In this document: piece after piece, positions 1 to 9,907 of the stretch
Numbering within the stretch: the stretch's first letter is position 1
Layout of the letters: the number at the start of each line of letters is the position of its first letter
Source of the DNA: Pseudomonas aegrilactucae
Lineage (GTDB): Bacteria; Pseudomonadota; Gammaproteobacteria; Pseudomonadales; Pseudomonadaceae
Assembly (NCBI RefSeq): GCF_019168305.1
Contig: NZ_JAHTBI010000023.1
Span: 50,631-114,630, forward strand
Reading direction: 5' to 3'
DNA: 64,000 nucleotides
Position numbers and translations under genes: made by a program
The notes under the pieces: model-generated
The model's input: only the letters and a program-made list of their open reading frames with translations
What the model was told of the DNA's origin: nothing
Databases searched by the model: none

Positions 1-69
1 GGCTGAGGGTTGAACGATCAGCCGGCCGCCCGCTCCAATTCCAGACCCTCGTCGAATCAAGGCCCACCC

Positions 70-2709
70 ATGAACTCACCCCGATCTGCCACTGCGCATG
101 CCGGCAACAGCGGCATGGTCAAGGTCCGTGGCGCGCGCGAACACAACCTGAAAAATGTCGACGTCGATATTCCCCGCGATGCGCTGGTGGTGTTCACCGG
201 GGTCTCGGGCTCGGGCAAGTCCTCGCTGGCGTTTTCGACGATCTATGCCGAAGCCCAGCGACGCTATTTCGAGTCGGTGGCGCCGTATGCACGGCGTCTG
301 ATCGACCAGGTCGGCGTGCCGGATGTGGATGCCATCGAGGGTCTGCCGCCTGCCGTGGCCCTGCAACAGCAGCGCGGCACGCCCAGCGCGCGTTCGTCGG
401 TGGGCAGCGTGACCACGCTGTCGAGCCTGATCCGCATGCTCTACTCGCGCGCCGGCAGCTACCCGGCCGGGCAACCGATGCTGTATGCCGAGGACTTCTC
501 GCCCAATACCCCGCAGGGCGCCTGCCCCGAGTGCCATGGGCTGGGCCGGGTGTATGAAGTGGACGAGGCCTCGATGGTGCCCGATCCGTCGCTCACCATT
601 CGCCAGCGTGCGGTGGCCTCGTGGCCGCTGGCGTGGCAGGGCCAGAACCAGCGCGACATTCTGGTGACCCTGGGCTATGACGTCGATGTGCCCTGGCGCG
701 ACCTGCCGCAGCAGCAGCGCGACTGGATCCTGTTCACTGAAGAAACGCCCACCGTGCCGGTGTATGCCGGCCTGACCCCGGCGCAAACCCGCGAGGCGCT
801 CAAGCGCAAGCTCGAACCCAGCTACCAGGGCACCTTCAGCGGTGCGCGGCGCTACGTGCTGCACACCTTCACCCACTCGCAGAGCGCGCTGATGCGCAAG
901 CGCGTCAGCCCGTTCATGCACGCCAGCGCCTGCCCCGTGTGCGCGGGCAAGCGCCTCACGCGCGAGGCGCTGAGCGTGACCTTCGCCGGCCTGGACATCG
1001 CCGAACTGGCGCAGTTGCCGTTGCTGCAACTGGCCGAGGTGCTCAAGCCGGTGGCCAGTGCCACGTATGTCGAACACGGCGAAGAGCAGGGTGCAGTACT
1101 GACCCACGCGCAAACCCGTGACGCACGCAAGCAGCGTGCAGCCAGGGGTGACAACGCCCACGCCGGCGGGCCGGACGTGCGCCACACGCCCAACCTCTCG
1201 CTGGAAAAGCGCCTGGCCGCGCAGCGCATCGCCCAGGACCTGCTGGAGCGTGTGGCCACGTTGGTCGACCTGGGCCTGGGCTACCTGGCGCTGGAACGCA
1301 GCACCCCCACATTGTCCTCGGGCGAGCTGCAGCGCCTGCGCCTGGCCACCCAGCTCAACTCGCAGCTGTTCGGGGTGATCTATGTGCTCGACGAGCCGTC
1401 CGCCGGCCTGCACCCGGCCGATGGCGAAGCGCTGTACGAAGCCTTGCTGCGGCTCAAGGCAGCGGGCAATTCGGTGTTCGTGGTCGAGCATGACCTGGAC
1501 ACCATGCGCCGTGCCGACTGGCTGGTGGACGTCGGCCCGGCGGCCGGCGAGCAGGGCGGCCAGGTGCTCTACAGCGGGCCGACCGCAGGGCTGGCCAAGG
1601 TCGAGGCCTCGCAGACCCGCCGCTACCTGTTTGGCCAGCAGGCCGTCACCGCCCGCACGCCGCGCTTGCCCGGCGCCTGGCTACGCCTGCGGGGAGTGAC
1701 GCGCAACAACCTGCATGACCTTGATGCCGATTTCCCGCTGGGCTGCTTCACGGCGGTCACCGGCATCTCGGGCTCGGGCAAATCCAGCCTGGTCAGCCAG
1801 GCCCTGCTGGAGCTGGTGGGCGCGCACCTGGGGCACGCCGCTGCCCCGGCCGAGCCCCAGGAGCAGAGCCTGGAGGATGACGACGTACAGGCCAGCGGCG
1901 GCCAGGTCAGCGCCGGGCTGGAGCATATCCGCCGGCTGGTGCAGGTCGACCAGAAACCCATCGGGCGCACGCCACGCTCGAACCTGGCGACCTACACCGG
2001 CCTGTTCGACCACGTGCGCAAGCTGTTTGCCGCCACCGAGGCGGCCCGTGAACAGGGCTTCGATGCCGGGCGCTTCTCGTTCAACGTGGCCAAGGGCCGC
2101 TGCGAGACGTGCGAAGGCGAGGGCTTCGTCAGCGTCGAGCTGCTGTTCATGCCCAGTGTCTACGCGCCGTGCCCTACCTGCCATGGCGCGCGCTACAACC
2201 CGCAGACCCTGGCAGTGACCTGGCAAGGGCTGAACATCGCCCAGGTGCTGCAACTGACGGTCAGCCAGGCGCTGGAGGTGTTCGCGCAGCAGCCCGCCGT
2301 GCACCGCGCCCTGTCGGTGCTGCACGAGATCGGCCTGGGCTACCTGCGCCTGGGCCAGCCGGCCACCGAGCTGTCAGGCGGCGAGGCGCAGCGCATCAAG
2401 CTGGCCACCGAGCTGCAGCGCATGGCACGTGGTGCGACCCTCTACGTGCTCGACGAACCCACCAACGGCCTGCACCCGCAGGACATCGACCGGCTGATGC
2501 TGCAGCTCAATCGGCTGGTGGACGCCGGGCACACGGTGATCGTGGTAGAGCACGACATGCGGGTGGTGGCGCAGAGCGACTGGGTCATCGATATCGGACC
2601 GGGGGCGGGCGATCAGGGCGGCCGGCTGGTGGCGGGCGGCACGCCACAGCAGGTGGCCGCCAGCACCGCCAGCCGCACCGCGCCGTTTCTGGCCCGCGCC
2701 CTGGGCTGA
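70..2709 (+). CDS. UvrA-like excinuclease ATPase (UvrA paralogue, class II-like)
   Basis: This is a UvrA-family ABC ATPase that would recognise damaged DNA or act in drug/DNA-adduct resistance. It has two nucleotide-binding halves: Walker [10 protein letters not shown] near residue 44 and GISGSGKSS near residue 565. The signature motifs are LSSGELQRL and LSGGEAQRI, each followed by a Walker B with LDEP. Zinc-finger CxxC pairs appear as CPECHG (about residue 152), [14 protein letters not shown] (about 678) and CPTCHG. At 879 aa it is shorter than the usual housekeeping UvrA of about 940 aa, and no uvrB or ssb lies nearby, so a UvrA2-type accessory paralogue is more likely. The ATG at 70 follows an AAGG-like site; a TTG at 10 would add 20 low-complexity residues. 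It converges with the stressosome operon, 6 nt away. Confidence 0.88.
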   Translation: MNSPRSATAHAGNSGMVKVRGAREHNLKNVDVDIPRDALVVFTGVSGSGKSSLAFSTIYAEAQRRYFESVAPYARRLIDQVGVPDVDAIEGLPPAVALQQQRGTPSARSSVGSVTTLSSLIRMLYSRAGSYPAGQPMLYAEDFSPNTPQGACPECHGLGRVYEVDEASMVPDPSLTIRQRAVASWPLAWQGQNQRDILVTLGYDVDVPWRDLPQQQRDWILFTEETPTVPVYAGLTPAQTREALKRKLEPSYQGTFSGARRYVLHTFTHSQSALMRKRVSPFMHASACPVCAGKRLTREALSVTFAGLDIAELAQLPLLQLAEVLKPVASATYVEHGEEQGAVLTHAQTRDARKQRAARGDNAHAGGPDVRHTPNLSLEKRLAAQRIAQDLLERVATLVDLGLGYLALERSTPTLSSGELQRLRLATQLNSQLFGVIYVLDEPSAGLHPADGEALYEALLRLKAAGNSVFVVEHDLDTMRRADWLVDVGPAAGEQGGQVLYSGPTAGLAKVEASQTRRYLFGQQAVTARTPRLPGAWLRLRGVTRNNLHDLDADFPLGCFTAVTGISGSGKSSLVSQALLELVGAHLGHAAAPAEPQEQSLEDDDVQASGGQVSAGLEHIRRLVQVDQKPIGRTPRSNLATYTGLFDHVRKLFAATEAAREQGFDAGRFSFNVAKGRCETCEGEGFVSVELLFMPSVYAPCPTCHGARYNPQTLAVTWQGLNIAQVLQLTVSQALEVFAQQPAVHRALSVLHEIGLGYLRLGQPATELSGGEAQRIKLATELQRMARGATLYVLDEPTNGLHPQDIDRLMLQLNRLVDAGHTVIVVEHDMRVVAQSDWVIDIGPGAGDQGGRLVAGGTPQQVAASTASRTAPFLARALG

Positions 2710-2715
2710 GGCTGG

Positions 2716-4659
2716 CTACGCGGCGTCCAGGCTGCGCCGCACCTTGTCCAGCAGGTCGTGGATCTGGAACGGCTTGGTGAGGATGTCCATGCGCTCGCCG
2801 AGAAAGTTCTGCCGGTCGATGGCGTTCTCGGCGTAGCCGGTCATGAACAGCACCGGCAGCGTGTCGCGCAGCCCGCGGGCGATGTTGGCCAGTTCCCGGC
2901 CATTGAGGTGCGGCAGGCCGACATCGGTCAGCAACAGGGCGATGCTCGGGTCCTCGCGCAGGTGTAGCAGGGCGTTCTCCACGTCGGCCACCGGGGTGCA
3001 GCGGTAGCCGGCATCCAGCAGCACCTCGCAGACAAAACTGCGCACCACCGCCATGTCCTCGACCACCAGCACGTGTTCGCCTGCCGTGGTGGCGGCAGGC
3101 GGCGGGGGCTCGCTGATGCTCAGCAGCAGGCTCTGGCTGGCCGGCAGCAGCAGCGTCACTTCGGTGCCTCGCCCGCCCGCGCTGCGGATCTGCACGTCGC
3201 CGGCCGACTGACGGGCAAACCCGTAGATCGTCGACAGGCCCAGCCCGGTGCCCTGGCCGATGGGCTTGGTGGTGAAAAACGGGTCGAACACCTTGCCGAT
3301 GACCTCTGGCGCGATGCCACTGCCATCGTCACGCACCGACACCGCGACATAGGCGCCGTCGGCCAGCTTGAGGTCGTCCTGGGTATGGGCGGCGTAGGTG
3401 CTGATCCAGATATTGCCCCCCTGGGGCAGGGCATCTCGGGCATTGATCACCAGGTTGAGCACGGCGTTTTCCAGCTGGATCGGGTCCACCAGGGCCACGC
3501 TGGCGTGCTCGCTGAGGTTCAGGTGCAGGCTGATGTGTTCACCGATGGTGCGCCGTAGCAGCTCTTCGAGCGAGCGGATGTGCTGGTTGATGTCGGCCGG
3601 GCGGGTGTCCAGGGGCTGCTGGCGGGCGAAGGCGAGCAGCCGATGAGTCAGGGTGGCGGCGCCCATTGCTGCGCCCAGGGCAGCGTCGGCATAACCGTGC
3701 ACCTTGTCGTAGCGGCCCTGCTCGATACGTTTCTTGATCAGTTCCAGGCTGGTGATGATACCGGTGAGCATGTTGTTGAAGTCGTGGGCGATGCCGCCGG
3801 TGAGCTTGCCCAGCGCGTCCATCTTCTGGACCTGCAGCAATTGCGCTTCGGTACGCGCGCGCTCGGCCACCTCCTGGGCCAGCAGGCTGGTGGCGCTGTC
3901 CAGTTCGGCACGTTGGGCGCGCTCGCGGTGGCGCTGCTCGGTCACGTCCTCGACGAAGATCAGGCTCAGTTGGCCGCTGCGATAGGGCGCCACCTGCCAC
4001 TCGGTTTCGCGCAACTGGCCGTTGACACGCATGTGCAGCAGGCCCTTCCAGCGGTCGCGGGTGCCCAGGCGCCGGCGCAACTCGTCGATCACCGCCTGCT
4101 GCTCGTCGGCAAAGCATTCGCACAAGGTGTCCGGGCTCAGGTTGTCCTGAATCAGCTGGGCGAACGCCTGGTTGCATTCATGCACCTTGAGCCCGATGCC
4201 GAGCAGGGCGATGGGAGCGGCGGTATTGACGAAGATCTCGCGAAAGCGCGCTTCGCTCTCGCGCAGCGCTTGCTCGGTATCGCGTACCCGCAGCAGCGTG
4301 CGCAGGGTGGCCAGCAGCACTTCGGGGTCGACCGGGTGGATCAGGTAGGCGTCGGCGCCGGCGTCCAGGCCGGTGATGATATCGTCGGTACCGATGGCTG
4401 CAGCCGACACATGGATGACCGGCAGCAATGCGGTGGCCGGGGTGGCGCGCAGGGCGCGTACGATATCGAAGCCGCTCATGTCCGGCAGGTGCACATCCAG
4501 GATCAGTGCGTCGTACACCTGGCTGGCGATCAGCGCCAGCCCGTCGCTGCCGGTGCCGGCTTCGTCTATCACGTAGCCATGGCGCTCAAGCCGCCTGCGC
4601 AGTGCATAGCGGGTGGCGACGTTGTCGTCGACGATCAGCAGGCGGATGTCAGGTTTCAT
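2716..4659 (-). CDS. Hybrid sensor histidine kinase with N- and C-terminal receiver domains
   Basis: A 647-aa cytoplasmic hybrid kinase with no membrane segment. In order it has a receiver (phospho-acceptor Asp55), a PAS-like domain (about 135-240), a coiled linker, a HisKA domain with the HDFNN box (His292), an HATPase domain (N-box [23 protein letters not shown]) and a C-terminal receiver (Asp579, later TKPF). The N-terminal receiver has HP (YLIHPVD) where the conserved Lys-Pro is expected, so its signalling chemistry may be altered. It is the last gene of the stressosome operon, and its start overlaps the preceding kinase gene by 11 nt. By inference it is the downstream relay or output arm of the stressosome. 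No DNA-binding or GGDEF output domain is attached, so the final target is unknown. Confidence 0.9.
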   Translation of the reverse strand: MKPDIRLLIVDDNVATRYALRRRLERHGYVIDEAGTGSDGLALIASQVYDALILDVHLPDMSGFDIVRALRATPATALLPVIHVSAAAIGTDDIITGLDAGADAYLIHPVDPEVLLATLRTLLRVRDTEQALRESEARFREIFVNTAAPIALLGIGLKVHECNQAFAQLIQDNLSPDTLCECFADEQQAVIDELRRRLGTRDRWKGLLHMRVNGQLRETEWQVAPYRSGQLSLIFVEDVTEQRHRERAQRAELDSATSLLAQEVAERARTEAQLLQVQKMDALGKLTGGIAHDFNNMLTGIITSLELIKKRIEQGRYDKVHGYADAALGAAMGAATLTHRLLAFARQQPLDTRPADINQHIRSLEELLRRTIGEHISLHLNLSEHASVALVDPIQLENAVLNLVINARDALPQGGNIWISTYAAHTQDDLKLADGAYVAVSVRDDGSGIAPEVIGKVFDPFFTTKPIGQGTGLGLSTIYGFARQSAGDVQIRSAGGRGTEVTLLLPASQSLLLSISEPPPPAATTAGEHVLVVEDMAVVRSFVCEVLLDAGYRCTPVADVENALLHLREDPSIALLLTDVGLPHLNGRELANIARGLRDTLPVLFMTGYAENAIDRQNFLGERMDILTKPFQIHDLLDKVRRSLDAA

Positions 4660-5524
4660 CGACAGCCTCCGGGCTCAGCGCCAGTGGGATAACCACATAG
4701 AAGGTCGAGCCCGCCCCCGGCTCGCTCTGCACCCCCACCCGGCCGCCCAGCAGTGCCGCGAAGCGCTTGCACAGCGACAGCCCCAGGCCGGTGCCGCGCA
4801 GGCGCTTTTGCAGCGGCGAGTCGATCTGCGCGAAGTCTTCGAACAGGGTGTCGTGCAACTTGCCGGGGATGCCGATGCCGGTATCGCGCACGGCAAAGCG
4901 GATCTCGCCGTCGCTCTCCAGGTGCGCCGACACACGCACCTCGCCGCGCTGGGTAAACTTCAGCGCGTTGGAAATGAAGTTGCGCAGTATCTGCGCCAGC
5001 TTCTTGTCGTCGCTGTACAGGCGCGGCAGGCCTTCAGGCTCTTCGAAGATAAGGTCCACGGCAGTGGCGTCGACGATGGGCCGGAACATGCCGCGCAAGG
5101 CAGCGAACAGGTCGAGCATGTCGAACCAGGCGGGCGAGATGGTGATGCGTCCGGCCTCGATCTTGGCCAGGTCGAGCAGGTCATCGACCATGTCGCTGAG
5201 TTCGCGCGCCGAGTTGCTGACAAAGGCCACCTGGCGATGCTGCTCGGGGCTCAAGGGCCCGTCCAGCTCGTCGCTGAGCAGGCTGGTGATGCTCAGGATC
5301 GAGCCCAGTGGGGTGCGGAACTCATGGCTCATGTACGACAGGAAACGGCTTTTCAGGTCCGAGGCCTGGCGCAGTTGCTCGGCCTGGATGTCCAGCTCGG
5401 CATACAGGGCCAGTACGCCCTGGTTGGTTTCTTCAAGTTCTGCGCGCAAGGCGTCGGTTTCATCGCGCAGTTGCGCGATCAGGGCCTGGGCGTCACTGCT
5501 GGCAAGGCTATCGGGTTCAGCCAT
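4649..5524 (-). CDS. Soluble sensor histidine kinase of the stressosome operon
   Basis: A 291-aa histidine kinase lacking transmembrane segments. An N-terminal coiled coil (about 10-60) leads into a HisKA domain with MSHEFRTPLG (phospho-acceptor His67), then an HATPase domain with NFISNALKF, DTGIGIP and GTGLGLSL. The ATG at 5524 is chosen because it overlaps the end of the phosphatase gene by 8 nt, as expected for translational coupling; an upstream start at 5584 would add a non-homologous 20-residue stretch. With no sensory domain of its own, it is probably controlled by protein contact, perhaps with an RsbT-like switch kinase. That is an inference from the operon and from the stressosome/two-component linkage known in Vibrio-type clusters. 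Confidence 0.9.
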   Translation of the reverse strand: MAEPDSLASSDAQALIAQLRDETDALRAELEETNQGVLALYAELDIQAEQLRQASDLKSRFLSYMSHEFRTPLGSILSITSLLSDELDGPLSPEQHRQVAFVSNSARELSDMVDDLLDLAKIEAGRITISPAWFDMLDLFAALRGMFRPIVDATAVDLIFEEPEGLPRLYSDDKKLAQILRNFISNALKFTQRGEVRVSAHLESDGEIRFAVRDTGIGIPGKLHDTLFEDFAQIDSPLQKRLRGTGLGLSLCKRFAALLGGRVGVQSEPGAGSTFYVVIPLALSPEAVDET

Positions 5525-6527
5525 GGGCGGCCTCCAGGGCAACCACGAGTACGCTGACATCGTCGCGCCCCCGGCAAAAATCACGGTGCAGTACCGCGGC
5601 GATCAGCGCCGGGTGTCGTTGGGCGAGGCCCGGGTAGTCCTGCAGGTTCCAGCGCGATTGCAGGCCATCGCTGTACATCACCAGCAGGCTGGCGTGAACA
5701 TCAGCATAGTCAAACGCACGAGGGCGTCGGAACTGACCGCCGACGATGCCAGGATGCGAGGCCAGGCCGCGCGACATGCCATCTGCCACCAGGGTTGCGC
5801 CAATGTTGCCAATGCCGGTGAAACGCAGCGCGCCGCTGTCGTACTGGGCCATTGCCACGGCGCCACCGCGGGTGCCGCACATGGCCGCGTGCAGGTCTTC
5901 GAGCAGGGGCGCGGCATCGGCGAACGGTGTTCGTGCAAAGGCCTGTTCACCCGCGAGTGCGGCCTGCTGCGCCAGTTCGCCATGCCCCAGCCCATCGATC
6001 ATCAGCGCGCTGATGCGCGCGCCGTCATAGGCCAGGTGCCAGGCGTCGCCACAGGCCGGGTCCTGGTACAGCGCATGCTGGCTGACGCCGTAGTGCAGGT
6101 CGGTGGTGCTGCTGCCACGCGGGTACACGCGCGCCAGCACGGCAGCGCCCCGCGTGTCGGCATACACGTCGAACACGTCGGCCTGGCGCAGCACCGCGCC
6201 CAGGCCGATGCCCTGGGTGCCGCCGGTGGAAAAGCCGTCGGCCAGGCACTGGTGCAGGTCGAAGCCCTGGCCGCGGTCTACCGCCAGCAGCTCCACGCCG
6301 GGCGCGCTTTCGCGGGGCAGGGCGCGCAGGTGCAGCTCCCCCCGCCCGGCGTGCTTGAGCAGGTTGCTGGCCAGTTCCGTGGCCACCAGTGCTACGCGGC
6401 CAGCATCGCTGGCGTCGAAGTGCAGGCGCTCGGCGAGCCTGCGTGCGCGGCGGCGCGCGTCGCCGATCTGGGTCGAGTCTTCAATGCTCACCACTTCAGT
6501 GATGGCACTGGGCAGGTTCACGCCCAT
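5517..6527 (-). CDS. RsbT-like ATPase fused to a PP2C/SpoIIE phosphatase (RsbX-type feedback phosphatase)
   Basis: A 336-aa two-domain regulator. Residues about 10-140 form a GHKL ATPase of the anti-sigma/RsbT type (N-box ELASNLLKH, DRGQGF, GIGLGAV). Residues about 145-336 form a PP2C/SpoIIE-like phosphatase with acidic metal-binding motifs (MIDGLGHG, YSDGL, GRDDVSVLV). In stressosomes RsbX removes phosphates from RsbR and RsbS to reset the complex; this protein is placed to do that, while its extra ATPase domain may bind an antagonist or kinase partner. It starts 10 nt inside the end of rsbT and ends 8 nt inside the kinase gene, so the genes are tightly coupled. Confidence 0.87.
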   Translation of the reverse strand: MGVNLPSAITEVVSIEDSTQIGDARRRARRLAERLHFDASDAGRVALVATELASNLLKHAGRGELHLRALPRESAPGVELLAVDRGQGFDLHQCLADGFSTGGTQGIGLGAVLRQADVFDVYADTRGAAVLARVYPRGSSTTDLHYGVSQHALYQDPACGDAWHLAYDGARISALMIDGLGHGELAQQAALAGEQAFARTPFADAAPLLEDLHAAMCGTRGGAVAMAQYDSGALRFTGIGNIGATLVADGMSRGLASHPGIVGGQFRRPRAFDYADVHASLLVMYSDGLQSRWNLQDYPGLAQRHPALIAAVLHRDFCRGRDDVSVLVVALEAAHG

Positions 6528-6922
6528 CGCAGGATCGTCACACGGGTGCCCACGCCCGGCGCGGTGTCCAGTTCGAACTCGTCCACCAGACGCTTGGCCC
6601 CGGTCAGGCCCAGCCCCAGGCCACTGCCGCTGGTCCAGCCATCGGTCATCGCCAGCTTGATGTCGGGGATGCCAGGGCCTTCGTCGCGGAAGGTCAGGCG
6701 AAGGCCCTTGCGGTGGTCCTTTTCGACGATCTGCCAGTCCATGTGGCCACCGCCGCCATACACCACGGCATTACGCGCCAGTTCGCTGGCGGCCGTGACC
6801 AGCTTGGTCAGGTTGATCAGGCTCATGCCGCAGCCCTGGGCCAGGCGGCGTGCCAGCTGGCGTGCCAGTACCACGTCCTGTTCCAGCTGGATGGCTTGGG
6901 TGCCGCTGTCGTCGGCGTTCAT
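6518..6922 (-). CDS. rsbT: RsbT-like serine/threonine switch kinase
   Basis: A 134-aa GHKL-fold kinase. The ATP-binding motifs are ELARNAV (N-box), DEGPGIPD (G1) and GSGLGLGL (G2), followed by the RsbT-type AKRLVDEFEL stretch. In characterised stressosomes RsbT is held by RsbR/RsbS, phosphorylates their STAS domains on stress, is released and then activates an effector. Its ATG overlaps the rsbS stop codon (ATGA, 4 nt). No SigB, RsbU or RsbW partner is in the window, so the released kinase probably acts on the downstream phosphatase or histidine kinases; that step is inference. Confidence 0.9.
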   Translation of the reverse strand: MNADDSGTQAIQLEQDVVLARQLARRLAQGCGMSLINLTKLVTAASELARNAVVYGGGGHMDWQIVEKDHRKGLRLTFRDEGPGIPDIKLAMTDGWTSGSGLGLGLTGAKRLVDEFELDTAPGVGTRVTILRWA

Positions 6923-7281
6923 GACTGTTCAACCTGGGCTTTGAGCCGTTGCATGCCGCGCTCGGCGTTGAGCGCGGTATTGACACCCGGCAGGGTCAGG
7001 CCCAGCTCCACCAGCGTGATGGCCACGGCGGGCTGCATGCCCACCAGCATGGTCTGGGCGTCCATGATTTTCGACAGCCCCGAGATGGTGCCGATCATGC
7101 GGCCGATGAACGAGTCGACCATGTCCAGCGCCGAGATGTCGATCAGCACGCCCTTGGCCGAGGTCTTGCTGATGCGCTCGGACAGGTCGTCCTGCAGGGT
7201 CAAGGCCAGTTGGTCATGCATGTCGACCTGGATGGTCACCAGCAGGAAGTCGCCGATTTGCAGAATCGGGATACGGTCCAT
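6919..7281 (-). CDS. rsbS: RsbS-like STAS-domain antagonist (stressosome scaffold)
   Basis: A 120-aa single STAS domain. The motif MVDSFIG places the phosphorylatable serine at residue 57, equivalent to Ser59 of Bacillus RsbS. RsbS co-assembles with RsbR into the large stressosome core that sequesters RsbT. It starts 4 nt after the end of rsbR and shares 4 nt with rsbT, consistent with stoichiometric production of the core proteins. Confidence 0.92.
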   Translation of the reverse strand: MDRIPILQIGDFLLVTIQVDMHDQLALTLQDDLSERISKTSAKGVLIDISALDMVDSFIGRMIGTISGLSKIMDAQTMLVGMQPAVAITLVELGLTLPGVNTALNAERGMQRLKAQVEQS

Positions 7282-7285
7282 GGGC

Positions 7286-8137
7286 TCACACCGCCTTGCC
7301 GACAGTCAGGCCGATGCGCTGCAAGGCCAGCTTCAGCGCGTCGGCCAGGTTGGCCTTGGTCACCACGCCCTGCAGGTCCAGGCCCAGGTGCACGATGGTC
7401 TGGGCAATCTGCGGGCGTACCCCGCTGATGATGCAGTCGGCACCCATCAGGCGGATCGCGGTCACGGTCTTGAGCAGGTGCTGGGCCACCAGGGTGTCGA
7501 CGGTCGGTACGCCGGTGATGTCGATGATGGCGATTTCCGAACCGGTGTCGACGATGCGCTGCAGCAGCGACTCCATCACCACCTGGGTGCGTTGCGAGTC
7601 CAGGGTGCCGATCATCGGCAGCGCGAGCACGCCGTCCCATAGCTTGACCACCGGGGTCGAGAGTTCCAGCAGTTCTTCCTGCTGGCGCTTGATCACCGAC
7701 TCGCGGGACTTCTGGAAGGTGCGGATGGTGTGCAGGCCCAGGGCATCGAGCAGTTCGGATACTTCCAGCAGTTGCCCGGCCAACTGTGCCGGTTGCTCGC
7801 TGTACTCGCGTTGCAGCAGGGCGAACAGCGGGCCCTTGAGGGCAAAGATGAAGGTGGCGGTCTGCTGCGAGTCCTGGCCGACCAGCGCACGGCTGTGGGA
7901 GAGCTTTTCGAGGAACAGGCGGGCTGCGTCCCAGGCCTGGGCGTTGAGTTGCTTGGTGTCGCCTTGCTGCAGGCCATTGTGCAGCAGGTGCAGGAACTCC
8001 TCGGTCTGCTGCTTGAGATCGTCGGCCTTCAGGTTGCGCGACGCGCCCGAGGCTTCAAGGCCCGCCAGCCATTCGGCCACCAGCGAGGCCTGATGGGTTC
8101 TGATCGCGTTGAGTGTCGCTGGTTGAAGTGCAGCCAT
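7286..8137 (-). CDS. rsbR: RsbR-like stressosome sensor (RsbRD-type N-terminal domain plus STAS)
   Basis: A 283-aa co-antagonist. The N-terminal helical domain (about 1-155) resembles the RsbRD N-terminal family and would be the sensory turret. The C-terminal STAS domain (about 160-275) keeps both regulatory threonines: Thr215 in VPTVDT and Thr247 in RPQIAQT, matching Thr171 and Thr205 of B. subtilis RsbRA. The ATG at 8137 follows a GGAG Shine-Dalgarno sequence. It is the first gene of the six-gene operon; the 127-bp gap before it should hold the promoter. The stimulus cannot be read from the sequence. Confidence 0.92.
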   Translation of the reverse strand: MAALQPATLNAIRTHQASLVAEWLAGLEASGASRNLKADDLKQQTEEFLHLLHNGLQQGDTKQLNAQAWDAARLFLEKLSHSRALVGQDSQQTATFIFALKGPLFALLQREYSEQPAQLAGQLLEVSELLDALGLHTIRTFQKSRESVIKRQQEELLELSTPVVKLWDGVLALPMIGTLDSQRTQVVMESLLQRIVDTGSEIAIIDITGVPTVDTLVAQHLLKTVTAIRLMGADCIISGVRPQIAQTIVHLGLDLQGVVTKANLADALKLALQRIGLTVGKAV

Positions 8138-8264
8138 GTACGTGTGCTCCTGAAAGCCTGGGGTCGTAGGGCGAAATCTCGTGCAGCTAACTCTAGTTGC
8201 AAAACGGTGAAGCGCTTGCCGGGTTCAGCCGCGCGAGGGGCCTGGAAGGCATGCAGGTAGTCCT

Positions 8265-9728
8265 TCAATTGGACGCTTTTGTGCTGACCGGGGCCGGTGT
8301 GAGCAAGGGCAGTTTCCACTGCCCGCTGGCCACCTGCGGGCCGGGCATGTACAGGCGCAGCACGCCGTAGAACGGACCGTCGGGGGCCGGCAGCCAGTTG
8401 CTTTCGTGTGCCTTGCCGGGGGATCGATGCTGCACGTGGAGGGTCAGGCCGCCATCGGCGTCGCGCGTGAGGCTGTCGAGCATGCGCGAGTTGATCAGGT
8501 AGCGGTCCAGGGGGTTGTCCACCAGCAGACGCGTCTTGCCGTCGTACAGCGTCAGCGACCAGAAGGCCCTGGCCGGGGGCAGTTGGCCCTTGGCGAAATG
8601 CAGGGTGTAGTCGTGCTGGCCGGCGTCCAGCGGCTGGCCACGCTCGTCGGTGTAGTAGCCCATGTAGCTGGCCTCTTCGGCGGAGTTGCCGAAGATCCCC
8701 AGCCTGGCCCCGGCGTAGCGGTACAGGTAGTTGTTGTTCAGGTGTTCACGGCTGCCGAAGAGGTCGCCGCTGCTGACCCTGTGGGTGTCGATATGGGTCG
8801 CCTTGAACTGTGCGAACTCCACCTTGGCGTCGTCGATGCCCGCTTGCAGGGCCTGGGTCTGCTGCGCATCGAGGGTGCTCTCCTCGAACGGCTTGGTGGC
8901 GCTGATGCCGATCTTCTCGAAGCGCTCCAGCAGTTCGCGCTCACTGTCCACTGGCGGGGCGAAGGCGAGCATGAAGTTGAGGTAGCGAAACAGCGCCGGG
9001 GTGTCGCTGATATCCGCTTGCGGCCTGATCCAGGCCACCGCCGGCAGCACCGGGGGCGGCGACTGGTCGAGGTAGCCGCTCAGCGGCTGCACGCGGTAGC
9101 CCTGCTGGATCTGCCTGACCCGGGCGAGGTCCGCCTGGCCGAACAGCTGGGTGCGGTACAGGGCATACACGATCTGGCTTTCGCTGTGGATCACGCGCTC
9201 GATGCCATGCGGTGTGGGGCCTTGCCAGCCGGGCCCGGCGATCAGGAAGCGGCCGCCCTGGTTACCGTTGGTGCGGGTGCCCAGGTAGTCGAAGTTCTGC
9301 GTGTACAGGTCGATCAGTTGCACCGAGTAGTAGCGGTCTTTCTCGACGGGCGGCAGGCTCAGCACCAGCGGTTCGCTGCGCAGGTCCATCCACACGAACG
9401 AGTAGGGCGTGTCGGCGTTGGGGGTGATGAAAGCGCTGTCCCTGGGCGTGAACACCTGGGCACTGTTGCCGATCTGGTTGAATGGCGCCTTGTAGTCCGG
9501 GCTGCCGGCGTCCACGGCCTGGGTGAACAGGGTCTTGTACATCGCCACCACCGGGAAGCCGTACAGGTAGGCGTCCTTGGCAATGGCGCGTGCCTCTTCG
9601 TAGCTGGCGTTGAATTCGGCCTGGGCGCTGGCGCACAGTGAGAAAAACAGCATGCAGGTCGGCACATGGCAAATGGCAAAGATCCTTTGCATGACGTCGG
9701 CGCCTGATCGCTGGAACAGTTTATTCAT
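8265..9728 (-). CDS. Exported DUF1254/DUF1214-domain protein
   Basis: A 487-aa protein with an N-terminal hydrophobic export signal ending near CASAQA, then a DUF1254 region (the AKDAYLYGFPVV and FITPNADTPYSF stretches are typical) and a C-terminal DUF1214 region (FWSLTLYDGKTRLLVDNP). Members are periplasmic proteins of unknown biochemical role. No clear Shine-Dalgarno precedes the ATG at 9728; an internal ATG at 9692 would leave a more compact signal peptide and is a plausible alternative. It lies upstream of rsbR on the same strand with a 127-bp gap, so it is probably a separate transcription unit. Confidence 0.85.
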   Translation of the reverse strand: MNKLFQRSGADVMQRIFAICHVPTCMLFFSLCASAQAEFNASYEEARAIAKDAYLYGFPVVAMYKTLFTQAVDAGSPDYKAPFNQIGNSAQVFTPRDSAFITPNADTPYSFVWMDLRSEPLVLSLPPVEKDRYYSVQLIDLYTQNFDYLGTRTNGNQGGRFLIAGPGWQGPTPHGIERVIHSESQIVYALYRTQLFGQADLARVRQIQQGYRVQPLSGYLDQSPPPVLPAVAWIRPQADISDTPALFRYLNFMLAFAPPVDSERELLERFEKIGISATKPFEESTLDAQQTQALQAGIDDAKVEFAQFKATHIDTHRVSSGDLFGSREHLNNNYLYRYAGARLGIFGNSAEEASYMGYYTDERGQPLDAGQHDYTLHFAKGQLPPARAFWSLTLYDGKTRLLVDNPLDRYLINSRMLDSLTRDADGGLTLHVQHRSPGKAHESNWLPAPDGPFYGVLRLYMPGPQVASGQWKLPLLTPAPVSTKASN

Positions 9729-9907
9729 GTGAGGACGAGGGTGCCTTCAGCGCGGGTCGATCCCACAGGGTTCGATACGCCGCGACAAACGCTCCACTGA
9801 AAATAGCTGCACCTGGCTGGCCTGCAAGTCGCCAGCACTAAAACCGTTCGTTTGTTAACATCGCCTCTTTTTGTCGGCCCAGGCCGAAAACGCTCAAGGA
9901 GAAGGCC

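Noticed and set aside
4767..6944. 725-aa plus-strand frame opposite the stressosome operon
   Set aside because: It is antisense to well-supported genes with conserved catalytic motifs; long open antisense frames are common in high-G+C DNA, and its composition is serine/arginine-rich and unlike any family.
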